Assembly: GCA_964517135.1 (NCBI GenBank)
Contig: CAZFBA010000054.1
Location: 1 to 19,455 of the forward strand
Reading direction: 5' to 3'
DNA from: CAZFBA01 sp964517135
Lineage (GTDB): Bacteria > Cyanobacteriota > Vampirovibrionia > JBFMGH01
Length of the DNA: 19,455 nucleotides
The notes under the pieces were generated by a model that saw nothing but the letters and a program-made list of their open reading frames with translations, had not been told where the DNA came from and made no database searches. Position numbers and translations under genes: made by a program. Below are positions 6,702 to 15,287 of this stretch, one piece after another (within the stretch, counting starts at the first letter, position 1; each line of letters starts with the position of its first letter).

Positions 6702-7361
6702 ATGAAACATGTTCCAGCAGTAATGTTATCACTATGTTTTTTGTTGATACTTGGGTTGTGTATATTTTATGGTTTTAATCTTTTTGTTGCATCCAATACT
6801 CAACTTGTTTTTGGCCCACAAGAAGAGCCAGAAAAGATACAAAATTCAGAAGACGCCACCGAAGAAGATAAAATCATTATACTGCCTGGAGAAAAAATCT
6901 GGGAAGAGATGATTTTAATAGAAAATACACCGGAAATAAAAAATATCAACGTCATAATTCAAAATTATAAGGCACGTCTGGCTGCAAACCCGAAGGATAC
7001 TGAAACTGCATATGCTCTTGGTTATCTCAATATCATAAAAAATAATGCTGTCATAGCCAGACGCTATTTTGATGATGTGCTAAAAGTTGACCCGGGCCAT
7101 AAATCAGCACAACTTGGTAAAGCTTATATCTATATGTATACAAATAACGATGATTATACACGTAATATTCTAGACAGGCTTGAACAGGATCACCCTGAAG
7201 ATATTGATATTCTTCTCACACAGGCCAGATATTATCAACACAGGCAAGAGGCAAAGCTGGCAGCAGATTATTACGCCAGGGCACTAAAGCTTGATCCTGC
7301 TAATATGCAGATTAAAGAGGCAATCAAAGATTTCAACCTGAGCAACCCCGGCAAAAGTTAA
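6702..7361 (+). CDS. Membrane-anchored TPR-repeat protein
   Basis: A 219-residue protein. Residues about 5-30 form one hydrophobic segment (VMLSLCFLLILGLCIFYGFNLFVA) with no lipobox, so it is a signal anchor and the rest is likely periplasmic. An acidic linker (EEPEKIQNSEDATEEDK) follows. From about 83 to 215 there are tandem TPR-like helix pairs: ARLAANPKDTETAYALGYLNI, ARRYFDDVLKVDPGHKSAQLGKAYIY, LDRLEQDHPEDIDILLTQARYYQ, AADYYARALKLDPANMQIKEAI. The repeated DP turn and A/Y-G/A spacing are typical. It is a scaffold for binding a partner, not an enzyme. GGGGG lies about 8 nt before the ATG. It is transcribed alone; a terminator-like element follows. Its proximity to the polysaccharide operon, which converges on it from the right, suggests but does not show a link. 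Confidence 0.78.
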   Translation: MKHVPAVMLSLCFLLILGLCIFYGFNLFVASNTQLVFGPQEEPEKIQNSEDATEEDKIIILPGEKIWEEMILIENTPEIKNINVIIQNYKARLAANPKDTETAYALGYLNIIKNNAVIARRYFDDVLKVDPGHKSAQLGKAYIYMYTNNDDYTRNILDRLEQDHPEDIDILLTQARYYQHRQEAKLAADYYARALKLDPANMQIKEAIKDFNLSNPGKS

Positions 7362-7366
7362 TAGTA

Positions 7367-7407
7367 TTATACTGATCCTTGAAAGTAATGTATAGATTCC
7401 AGATTAT
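7367..7407 (+). repeat. 41-bp perfect interspersed repeat, copy 2
   Basis: Identical to 4799-4839 in the same orientation. This copy starts 6 nt after the TPR stop codon and ends just before the hairpins at 7412-7444, so it would be part of the TPR gene's 3' untranslated region. Confidence 0.85.
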
Positions 7408-7411
7408 AGAG

Positions 7412-7444
7412 GCCGGGTGTTTTTGCCCGCTGTGCGGTTTTTTT
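7412..7444 (+). terminator. Probable terminator of the TPR gene
   Basis: CCGC-TGT-GCGG (7427-7437) is followed by seven T residues (7438-7444). A second, overlapping GC stem, CGGG/CCCG, lies in 7414-7429. The stems are short (4 bp), so it may be weak. It faces the convergent end of the polysaccharide operon at 7534. Confidence 0.5.
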
Positions 7445-7533
7445 AACCCCCTCCCTGCTTTTGCTGGAATCAGTAATATCTTAATTAATCAGAGGTTCCT
7501 ATTATATACCCTGCCAGCAGCTAGTTTTAATTT

Positions 7534-8394
7534 CTAAATGACATCTGCAAAGGTTCTTTCAGTTTTCCTGAAATACCAGAGACCAGATAAAAATACAATT
7601 AACACCAGTAAAGCAGAAAGGATAAACCCCGGCAGGTATAAATCAAAATCTTTACCCAGAAGAGCCCATCTAAAACCATCTATCACACTTACCATAGGGT
7701 TAATAGAATATAATAACCGCCACTTTTCAGGAATAACAGAACTATTAAACCCTACCGGTGAAATATAAAGGCCCAGCTGAACTATAAATGGCACTATATA
7801 CTTAATATCTCTGTATTTTACATTAAGTGCTGCAAACCAGAAGCTTGCTCCCAGCGCAGCAATGATTGCCAGCAATAAGAACAGCGGCAATACCATTATT
7901 TTAAGAGTAGGAAAGTACTGATAATAAAACATCAATACTATAAGTATTGAAAAGGCAATTAAAAAATCAAACAGATTAACAATGATAGCACTTGCAGGCA
8001 ATATTAACCTGGGAAAATATATTTTTGAGATCATCCCGGCATTGCCAATAAGAGACATGCTACCACTGGTAAGAGAAGTAGAAAAGAACTGCCACGGTAA
8101 CATAGCAGCATAAACAAGAATAGGGTATGGGATACCATTAGAAGGCAGCTTTGCAATATTTCCAAAGATTATAGTAAAAACAATCATTATCAATACCGGG
8201 CGAATAATTGCCCATATAATGCCTATGACAGTTTGCTTGTACCTAACCAGCACATCCCGCCATGATAAAAATAAGAACAGTTCTCTGTATCTATAAAGAT
8301 CTTTCCAGTAGTTTTTCTCTGATTTACCAGCTTCTATGATGGTTTCAGGTATTTCGCTGACTGCTATGCTTTGTTGATCAATGTTATTCGTCAT
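7534..8394 (-). CDS. wzm: ABC-2 type polysaccharide export permease (Wzm/KpsM/TagG-like)
   Basis: A 286-residue inner-membrane permease. The N-terminal cytoplasmic part contains YRELFLFLSWRDVLVRYKQTVIGIIWAIIRPVLIMIVFTIIFG (about 38-80), the amphipathic interface helix and first membrane span typical of O-antigen and teichoic-acid exporters. About six hydrophobic segments follow, with NPMVSVIDGFRWALLG near 232-247 before the last span; this is the usual family length. It would export a lipid-linked glycan from the cytosol together with an ATPase subunit (Wzt type). No ATPase gene adjoins it in this window: the operon ends here, and the next gene is a convergent TPR protein. It is the last gene of the minus operon, 144 nt beyond the previous one. 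AGGG lies about 9 nt before the ATG. Confidence 0.9.
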   Translation of the reverse strand: MTNNIDQQSIAVSEIPETIIEAGKSEKNYWKDLYRYRELFLFLSWRDVLVRYKQTVIGIIWAIIRPVLIMIVFTIIFGNIAKLPSNGIPYPILVYAAMLPWQFFSTSLTSGSMSLIGNAGMISKIYFPRLILPASAIIVNLFDFLIAFSILIVLMFYYQYFPTLKIMVLPLFLLLAIIAALGASFWFAALNVKYRDIKYIVPFIVQLGLYISPVGFNSSVIPEKWRLLYSINPMVSVIDGFRWALLGKDFDLYLPGFILSALLVLIVFLSGLWYFRKTERTFADVI

Positions 8395-8538
8395 CAGTTA
8401 GACCCTGTTAAGATAATTACGCCCGTAGTATGTATTTTTATCCTGAAACATCAATGATACTTTGATCTTTTATAGTTTTAAATAAACATAATTATAAAGC
8501 AACGATAATTGCAGGGTTAGCAAGAAGCAATATATATA

Positions 8539-9918
8539 TTATTTCTCAAATAAATCATTTTCATTGATGTTAAGATCTCTGGCCCGGGCCAAAACTTCTG
8601 ATATAGATGAATCATACTGCAATAATGGTATATTATACTTGCAGATTAGATCATCCAGATACTCAGCACCCGGCAAATCGCAAATAACAGGCTTGCATCC
8701 CAGGGCAATAGATTCATATATAGCTGTTGAAAAGACCCCTATAATATAAAAAGCTGTTGATGCAAGATTATAAAGGTCTTTAGAGGTTTCCAGTTTAATG
8801 TTATTAAATTTTTCAAGCTTTTTAAATATTTCTTGATTCCTGTGTGCCTCATATTCACCGGGGTGCAGCTTGTATATCAGTTTATAACGGTTTAAATCAT
8901 TTATATGATGTATTATCAGGTTTGCCAGCTTCTTGCTAATTGCTCCCTGAGAGATGATCAAAATCTGATCGGTTCTTTTATGACTGTTCTGAAAGTGTAT
9001 TTTAGTATTATTAAAGTGTTTGAATCCGTAAACAAGCCTATTTTCAGGTGGTACTGGCAGAAATTTTTGTTCTGACCAGTATTTACCCCAGGTATAAAGA
9101 ACATCAGGAAAATACTCATGTTCTTTTGATTGCATCGGGTAACTGTATCCCAGGTGGTAGCGGCTGAATACCCCATGTTGTATTTCAACAGTCTTGATGT
9201 TTAATTCTTTAGCAGCTTTTATTAAGCATGGCAACCTGTAATTACATACCAGATAAATCTTTTCAGGCCTGAGATACTGCAAAAACATTTTGAATACTTT
9301 ATATTTAATATATAAATTTTTTGTTATCGTTCTGATATCTCTGTTAAATTTTATATCGACACCAGTAAGATTAATAAATTCAGCATTGATTACGTCTGCT
9401 TTTTCTGTTTCAGCTTTTGAAAGTGGCCTGAAACTAAACATTCTTATTATAAATTCAAGAACCAAAAGGCAATCTGCATATTTTTTTTCTTTATAGTTAG
9501 CTGGTAAATGCTTTTTCATAAATGGAAATTCCAGAACAGCAAATTTTACATCGTTTTCTCGAAATGAATCTATCAGGTATTTTGTATAGATGTCATAATA
9601 CTCATTTTTAATGCAGTTTACTCTAGGGTGAGGTATGATAAGGGCTTCAGGAAATTTTTTAAGATAAAAAGCATTTTGCAAGAGAGCATTTTTAAGCAGG
9701 TTCAAACAGTATAAAAAACTATTAAACCAATTTTTAGAAGCAATATCAGGATGAGGATGTTCAAGAAGACCTGTTGCAACAGCAATTTTATAGTAGTATT
9801 CCATTCTTAACGCTTGCCATGGCTTTATACCAGATACCTCCCAGTTGAGAAGATCAAACTGTTCTTCAATTTGCCAGATTATTTCACATAAATTTTTTAT
9901 ATTCTTAATGGTTTTCAT
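8539..9918 (-). CDS. GT-B-like surface glycan transferase/synthesis protein
   Basis: A 459-residue protein with no membrane segment. The C-terminal half looks like the nucleotide-sugar-binding half of a GT-B fold: KTVEIQHGVFSRYHLGY (242-258), PDVLYTWGKYW (271-281), LIYKLHPGEYEAH (347-359), and GVFSTAIYESIALGCKPVICDLPG (394-417). This set (QHG, KLHP-E, S-x-x-YE-x-xALG, K-P-V) recurs in capsule and glycerophosphate-type transferases (KpsS-like, CDP-glycerol-like, sialyltransferase-like). Donor and acceptor are not known, and I make no finer call. The start overlaps the stop of the flippase gene by 4 nt (ATGA), so translation is coupled. It lies in the surface-glycan operon. Confidence 0.65.
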   Translation of the reverse strand: MKTIKNIKNLCEIIWQIEEQFDLLNWEVSGIKPWQALRMEYYYKIAVATGLLEHPHPDIASKNWFNSFLYCLNLLKNALLQNAFYLKKFPEALIIPHPRVNCIKNEYYDIYTKYLIDSFRENDVKFAVLEFPFMKKHLPANYKEKKYADCLLVLEFIIRMFSFRPLSKAETEKADVINAEFINLTGVDIKFNRDIRTITKNLYIKYKVFKMFLQYLRPEKIYLVCNYRLPCLIKAAKELNIKTVEIQHGVFSRYHLGYSYPMQSKEHEYFPDVLYTWGKYWSEQKFLPVPPENRLVYGFKHFNNTKIHFQNSHKRTDQILIISQGAISKKLANLIIHHINDLNRYKLIYKLHPGEYEAHRNQEIFKKLEKFNNIKLETSKDLYNLASTAFYIIGVFSTAIYESIALGCKPVICDLPGAEYLDDLICKYNIPLLQYDSSISEVLARARDLNINENDLFEK

Positions 9919-11192
9919 TGTTTAAATCCTGAGGGGTTCCAGGGTAAAGGCAAAATTTTGTTTGCGTAAAACCAGCTTATTGCAAAGCTTATCGCAAATG
10001 TAATCAATGTTGACTGTGCAGCTCCTACCGGGCCATTAAATTTAATCAGAATATAATTCAGTATCATATTGATAATAGCTGCAATAACAGCTATAAGTGC
10101 AAGTATATTTGTTTTTCCGGTATGTATAAAACATGGAAAGATCATTCTGTACATACCATTAAAAGTATAACCAATAGCTACCCAGGCTATAAAATCTTTT
10201 GCAGGGTAATAATTCTCTGTTACCATCAAGGGGAGAAGTATATAAGAAATACAGATTACAATAGTGCTTACCAAAAGTAGAATAAGCACATATTTATATG
10301 AAATTTTTACAATGTTATGTAAATTTTCTTGTTTATTATTCTGAATTAGCTTATAGAACCAGGGGTTCCAGCTTTTGCTGAAAGAGTCGGTGTATAACAG
10401 GATTATAGCCCCAAATGTATATCCGACTGTGTAGAGGCCTACAGCTTCTTTGTTTACCATTATATCAATAAAAAGCCTGTCACTGAGGTTTATTATAACA
10501 TTAGCCAGAGAATAAACAATTAAAGGAGAAGAAACCAGCATTATTTCTTTTAAAACTGATCTGTCAATATTGATTTTAAGATATCCAGAAATGTGAATAT
10601 GAATAATACCAAGTATTCCAAAAATCATGGAAGCTATTAGATACCCATATGCCCGGCCATGCCAGCCCAGTAAAAAGACAGCAACCAGTAATATTGATAT
10701 AAACAGATTGATGACAGTATATGAAACCTGATAACTTCCGTATATAAACGGTTTTTCTTTATTTCTCAGCAGTGTTAAATGGAGTTCAAATAGCATATTT
10801 AACAGTACTATAAAGGGTATAAGAAGTATCATATTCTTTGATATGCCGAATAACTGGTCAGTAAAAAGTAAATAAAGCCACATTATAAAGGTTATAAGGA
10901 AAAATAAAGCTAACAATACTATTATGATATTTGAAATAATACTTGCTATTTCTTCTTTATCTTTTTTAAAGAAGTTTCTGGAGATAATGTTCTGCATATT
11001 CATACCTATAAGAGGCGTCAGAAAAGTTACAAAGAGTGTAAACAGTGCCCAGTTGCCATACTCACCTGGTGATAAATATCTTGTCAGCACAGGCAAGAGC
11101 AAAAAAGGTATGGCTTTATTTAAAACATTACTTATCAGGTAAATAATTATATTTAAATAACTTAAAGTCTTATTTTCAGAAGGTTCTGCCAT
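9915..11192 (-). CDS. wzx: Wzx-like polysaccharide flippase (MOP superfamily)
   Basis: A 425-residue, strongly hydrophobic integral membrane protein with about 12 predicted spans. The start YLISNVLNKAIPFLLLPVLTRYLSPGEYGNWAL (about 17-49) is the classic N-terminus of polysaccharide-biosynthesis MOP transporters (LLPVLTRYLSP-EYG). Mid-region VYSLANVIINLSDRLFIDIMVNKEAVGLYTVGY fits the inter-lobe region of the same family. The C-terminus ends hydrophilic (LPWNPSGFKQ). It would flip undecaprenyl-diphosphate-linked oligosaccharide to the outer face of the inner membrane. A Wzy polymerase is expected beside Wzx but none is in this window. The start lacks a good Shine-Dalgarno; 34 nt separate it from the GDP-mannose gene. 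Confidence 0.9.
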   Translation of the reverse strand: MAEPSENKTLSYLNIIIYLISNVLNKAIPFLLLPVLTRYLSPGEYGNWALFTLFVTFLTPLIGMNMQNIISRNFFKKDKEEIASIISNIIIVLLALFFLITFIMWLYLLFTDQLFGISKNMILLIPFIVLLNMLFELHLTLLRNKEKPFIYGSYQVSYTVINLFISILLVAVFLLGWHGRAYGYLIASMIFGILGIIHIHISGYLKINIDRSVLKEIMLVSSPLIVYSLANVIINLSDRLFIDIMVNKEAVGLYTVGYTFGAIILLYTDSFSKSWNPWFYKLIQNNKQENLHNIVKISYKYVLILLLVSTIVICISYILLPLMVTENYYPAKDFIAWVAIGYTFNGMYRMIFPCFIHTGKTNILALIAVIAAIINMILNYILIKFNGPVGAAQSTLITFAISFAISWFYANKILPLPWNPSGFKQ

Positions 11193-11226
11193 ATGTAAAT
11201 TAAATACTTCTTAATATAGCCAGATC

Positions 11227-12648
11227 TTATCTATCAAATCTCTCTATATCGTCGTCTTCCAGATAATTACCAGTCTGAATTTCAATAAATTTAAGATCTA
11301 TTTTACCCGGGTTCTCGATCTGGTGTTTGGTTGTAGCTTTTATATCAAGGCTATCACCGGGGTTTAAGAAGAATTCAGTATCATTCAGGGTTACTTTTCC
11401 AGTTCCTTCGACGATAGTCCAGTGTTTATTTTTGTGATAATGCATATGATAGCTTGATTGGCATTCAGGCTTTATACAAACACTCCTTATTTTAAAGTAT
11501 TGCTCTTCTTTCAGGGTTGTCATATAGCCCCATGGCCTGAGCTGTGTTTTATGAATTTTGTAAGTAGCGTCTTTTTTTTGTTTGAGTTCCTGAACGATAT
11601 GTTTAACTTCCTGGGTTTTGCCTGCATCGCAAATTAGCGTAGCATCTTCAGTACTAACAATATACAAATTATTAAGACCAATAGCAGCAATAAGGTTGTC
11701 AGACCCATATATAAGATTGTTAGCACATTCTTTAGACAATACATTACCTGATATAAAGTTACCGCAGGGGTCTTTAATAGATTTTTCGTATACTGATTTC
11801 CAGCTGCCAAGGTCACTCCAGCCAACATCAGCAGGTATTACAGCTATCTTTTCAGACTTTTCCATTACTGCATTATCGATAGATATATCAGGCAGCTCTG
11901 CATACTGTTCGTATTCAAATTTCATATCCTGACAGGTTAAGTTATCAAGCTGCTTATAGATATCAGGAGAATGTTTTTTTAGCTCTTCAAGCAAAATTGA
12001 GGCTTTAAATACATACAGGCCGCTATTCCAGTAGTAATTACCGGCATCCATATACTCTCTGGCTTTTATTGCATCTGGTTTTTCAATAAACCTATCAGCA
12101 GCAAATACTGTCTCGTTGATCAGGTTGCCTCCTGTTTTAATATAGCCATATCCTGTTTCTGCAACCTCTGGTTTAATGCCAATGGTTACAATATAATCTT
12201 TTCGGGCAATTTCGATGGCTTTTTCCAGTATATGAATAAACTTCTCTTTGTCTGAAATATAGTGATCAGCCGGAGTTGCTATAATAATAGCTTCATGATC
12301 AATAACATTATAGTTTTTCAAGATATAACAAAGAGATACTGCAATAGCAGGAGCTGTGTTTCTTGCTACAGGTTCAATAAGAATATTTGGGTCAGCTTTA
12401 TGCCTTGTTTTAGAGTAAATATCTTTATACTGTAAAGATAAATCTGTTTCATATTTATTATTGGTAATGACAAGAAGGTTTTCTGCCGGTATTAGCCTAT
12501 TAAGAAGTTTAACAGCTTGCTGAAAAAGAGTTTCGTCAACGTTTTCATAAAGTTTTAACAGTTGTTTAGGAAACATTTCACGGCTCAGAGGCCATAAGCG
12601 ACTTCCGCTTCCACCTGCTAAAATTAGACCAAATACTTTTTCATTCAT
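11227..12648 (-). CDS. manC: Bifunctional mannose-1-phosphate guanylyltransferase / mannose-6-phosphate isomerase type II
   Basis: A 473-residue protein. The N-terminal nucleotidyltransferase shows GLILAGGSGSRLWPLSREMFPKQLLKL (7-33; the pyrophosphorylase signature), EPVARNTAPAIA (92-103), FIEKP (187-191) and the conserved DVGWSDLGSWKSVYE (274-288). The C-terminal cupin (about 365-473) is the PMI-II part: RPWGYM (371-376), HMHYHKNKHWTIVEGTGKV (401-419), NPG (447-449), IEIQTGNYLEDDDIERFDR. It would make GDP-mannose from mannose 1-phosphate and possibly fructose 6-phosphate. In the cupin, NKHW stands where RAEHW is usual, so isomerase activity is less certain. It is the third gene of the operon, 31 nt after the SLBB gene; AGG-type ribosome binding lies 5-8 nt before the ATG. 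Confidence 0.93.
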   Translation of the reverse strand: MNEKVFGLILAGGSGSRLWPLSREMFPKQLLKLYENVDETLFQQAVKLLNRLIPAENLLVITNNKYETDLSLQYKDIYSKTRHKADPNILIEPVARNTAPAIAVSLCYILKNYNVIDHEAIIIATPADHYISDKEKFIHILEKAIEIARKDYIVTIGIKPEVAETGYGYIKTGGNLINETVFAADRFIEKPDAIKAREYMDAGNYYWNSGLYVFKASILLEELKKHSPDIYKQLDNLTCQDMKFEYEQYAELPDISIDNAVMEKSEKIAVIPADVGWSDLGSWKSVYEKSIKDPCGNFISGNVLSKECANNLIYGSDNLIAAIGLNNLYIVSTEDATLICDAGKTQEVKHIVQELKQKKDATYKIHKTQLRPWGYMTTLKEEQYFKIRSVCIKPECQSSYHMHYHKNKHWTIVEGTGKVTLNDTEFFLNPGDSLDIKATTKHQIENPGKIDLKFIEIQTGNYLEDDDIERFDR

Positions 12649-12679
12649 TGAACCTACCTGTCTGTATGATTTTTAATTA

Positions 12680-15256
12680 TTATAACTTGGTTAAGATAAA
12701 TACTGTCTGAGCTGCGCTTGCGCCAATCTGGGCAACATCTTTAATAATACCTCTTATGTTAAGTGGAATTTTAACTTTTCTTGGTACTATTACAGAATCG
12801 CCAGGTTCAAGCGCCATCTTATCAAGGCTTTTAGGCTTAATGACAGATCCATTAACCTTCATAATATATATTTCTTTCTTTTTAGCTCTTTTGGTAAGAC
12901 CGCCTACTTTATCAATATAGAATTGAGCACTTCTCTCAGGATAATAAGCAATCGCTGTCTGGTTGTAAACCTCACCCATAACCATTATATAATTGGGCAT
13001 AGGAGGAATATAAATTTCATCACCATCTAAAAGCTCCATATCATCAAATTCACCCAGATCTGCAATGCTGTCACCTTCAATATCAAGTACAACCCTGCCA
13101 TACTTATACTTGGCTTTTTCTTGCATAATGCGTAAAAGATCCTGTTGTGTGACAATAAAATCACCTACACTCTTGGCTTCAAGATCTCCTGCATATTTTT
13201 GCAAATTCACAACTACAGATGAAATTTCTTCTTGCAGTTCAAGAATAGTTCTCTGGAGTGTTTCCTGCTGTTTTTCTCCCACAGAGGGGCGCAGGAAAAT
13301 TAAGCCTTTAAGATAGCCTTTATGGTTGACTCCACCGGCTCTTTTAATTAGATCTGTAAGTTTCATGCCTGGTTCAACTCTAAATACACCAGGATTATTA
13401 ACGTAACCAATAACACTAACTGTTCTAATGGCTTCTTCTTTTCTTACTTTACGTATAAGCAATTTATCATATGGTAAAAGCTTTTGATTGAGTGTTTCTT
13501 TATCTTTTGTTAGCAGATCATATAGATAAACAGAAGTTACTTTAGATTCAAGATAAGTCTTTTGACTTTCTGAGTCATATTCCAGCGTTAGATTTTCAGG
13601 CAAAACACTCGTTTTATCTATTTCTCTGAACATTAACTGTTCCTGATTAAATGTATCTTTAACTTTTTCATAAATATTATTGGATATTTCAAGAACAAGA
13701 TCATTGGCATTCATGCTTAGTTCTACATTACCCAGAATGTCTTTAATAGTCATATCAGACTTATAAGGTATTAACCCAGGGTTTATTACTTCGCCAGCTA
13801 TTTCTATGGTAGGCATTTCAGTAGAAGAATAAATTCTAATTACATCCTGTGCTTGAATAGCAGGGTCAACACGTCCTGCAAAGAAGTCATTTAAAGATAC
13901 AGGTATAACAATAACATCTTTATCTGTTCCTATTACTCTTTCTATAATAGCCTGATCAGTAAAAGTCTTTTTAAGAAGGTCATCTTTTGACTTAATGACA
14001 TCTGATAACTTCATACCTGAAACGTATTGAAATTCACCCGGATGTTTTACATGCCCTTCAAGGACAACTTTATTTTCTGCATCATCAAAAAGCCCTTTAA
14101 AAGAGAGCAAATCTCCATCAACAGGCTTTATATGCTTGAGTTCAGAATAGTTTAACTCTTCAACCTCTTTTTCTTTTAGTTTCTGATTGTATCTGGCAAC
14201 AATTAAGTTATCCATATTTGTTGATGGCATTAGCCCGCCAGCATAACTGACTATATCCTGAAGTGTTTCTCCTTCAACATACTCGTATATGGCCGGTCTT
14301 TTGACGCCATCTGAAATGGCTGCAACTTTTCCGATAGGTTTAACAAGAAGTACATCACCTGATTTGAGATTTATTCTGGGGAATTTGCCGTGAACAAGTA
14401 AATCATAGAGATCAATTTTAGTAGTAGCACCACTGGAAGTATTTATGTAAACAACATCTCTTAAAGAACCGCTTTTATCAACACCTCCGGCATAGTTTAA
14501 AGCATCCAGGATAGATGAAGAAGCACTAATATAGATAGTACCCGGGTTTTTAACATTACCCATAACGTGAATAGGATAGTCTCTTGGTTGACTAACTGTT
14601 ACTTTAACCTGAAAATTTGTATATTTTAGGGCAAGTTTTGAATATAAAACTTTTTGAATCTCTTCAATAGATTTTCCTTCAGCTGGTATAGCACCTGCCC
14701 CCGGTACAAACACATTACCTTCTCTGTCAACTACAGTATCTACAACTGGTTGAAGTGATTCACCACCAACAAAACCCATATAGTCAACGGCATCACCCCA
14801 CATATAGATCTTTAACCTGTCACCAATGTTTAAAGTATATTTTGAAGTCAGTGAAATGGAGGTAGCATAAAAATTGGCCCTGCTAAACATATCATAGCCA
14901 AATTGCCTTAAATCGCCTTTATACATTTTTTCAATAAGACTTTCAGGAAGATCAATTACTGGTTGTTCTGTTATGGCAGCAGCCTCAGAAGTTGATTGTT
15001 GACGAAATGGGCTTATAGACCTGGTCTTAATTTTGTCTAGGGCCGGTTTTTCACTTTTTAGAAGAGAATCCATTAGAAGGTTTCTTTGATTCTCAACACT
15101 TAAAACATCTTTTACTGGAGCAGCTTGAGGTGATGATTCAGTTGACCCCATATTTATCTGTGCTGTTGCCTGTGCTGTAAAGCCAATACTGATAAATATC
15201 ATTATAAATAGACAATATAACAGGTTTTTCATAGCTCTTGTCTTACCTTTCTTCAT
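12680..15256 (-). CDS. Polysaccharide export protein with Poly_export domain and six SLBB repeats
   Basis: A long outer-membrane or periplasmic export protein (858 residues from the ATG at 15256; a TTG at 15283 and ATGs at 15265 and 15232 are alternatives, none with a clear ribosome binding site). A signal peptide is visible, KKGKTRAMKN then a hydrophobic stretch ending near AQATAQ. There is no lipobox Cys, unlike Wza. Counting from 15283: Poly_export region about 148-233 (YTLNIGDRLKIYMWG ... FQVKVTVSQPRDY), then SLBB-type units near 237, 318, 405, 492, 621 and 766, each with G-V-x-N/x-PG or a variant and several ending AGG. The C-terminus is a hydrophobic stretch (IGASAAQTVFILTKL). It would form the outer gate for the glycan. 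Six SLBB units, and no Wzc-type kinase in the window, differ from the classic Wza-Wzc pair. The gene begins shortly after the sugar-transferase gene (31 nt, or 4 nt for the TTG). Confidence 0.88.
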   Translation of the reverse strand: MKKGKTRAMKNLLYCLFIMIFISIGFTAQATAQINMGSTESSPQAAPVKDVLSVENQRNLLMDSLLKSEKPALDKIKTRSISPFRQQSTSEAAAITEQPVIDLPESLIEKMYKGDLRQFGYDMFSRANFYATSISLTSKYTLNIGDRLKIYMWGDAVDYMGFVGGESLQPVVDTVVDREGNVFVPGAGAIPAEGKSIEEIQKVLYSKLALKYTNFQVKVTVSQPRDYPIHVMGNVKNPGTIYISASSSILDALNYAGGVDKSGSLRDVVYINTSSGATTKIDLYDLLVHGKFPRINLKSGDVLLVKPIGKVAAISDGVKRPAIYEYVEGETLQDIVSYAGGLMPSTNMDNLIVARYNQKLKEKEVEELNYSELKHIKPVDGDLLSFKGLFDDAENKVVLEGHVKHPGEFQYVSGMKLSDVIKSKDDLLKKTFTDQAIIERVIGTDKDVIVIPVSLNDFFAGRVDPAIQAQDVIRIYSSTEMPTIEIAGEVINPGLIPYKSDMTIKDILGNVELSMNANDLVLEISNNIYEKVKDTFNQEQLMFREIDKTSVLPENLTLEYDSESQKTYLESKVTSVYLYDLLTKDKETLNQKLLPYDKLLIRKVRKEEAIRTVSVIGYVNNPGVFRVEPGMKLTDLIKRAGGVNHKGYLKGLIFLRPSVGEKQQETLQRTILELQEEISSVVVNLQKYAGDLEAKSVGDFIVTQQDLLRIMQEKAKYKYGRVVLDIEGDSIADLGEFDDMELLDGDEIYIPPMPNYIMVMGEVYNQTAIAYYPERSAQFYIDKVGGLTKRAKKKEIYIMKVNGSVIKPKSLDKMALEPGDSVIVPRKVKIPLNIRGIIKDVAQIGASAAQTVFILTKL

Positions 15257-15287
15257 CCAACTCATCTTTAAAATAATAAACAAGGGG

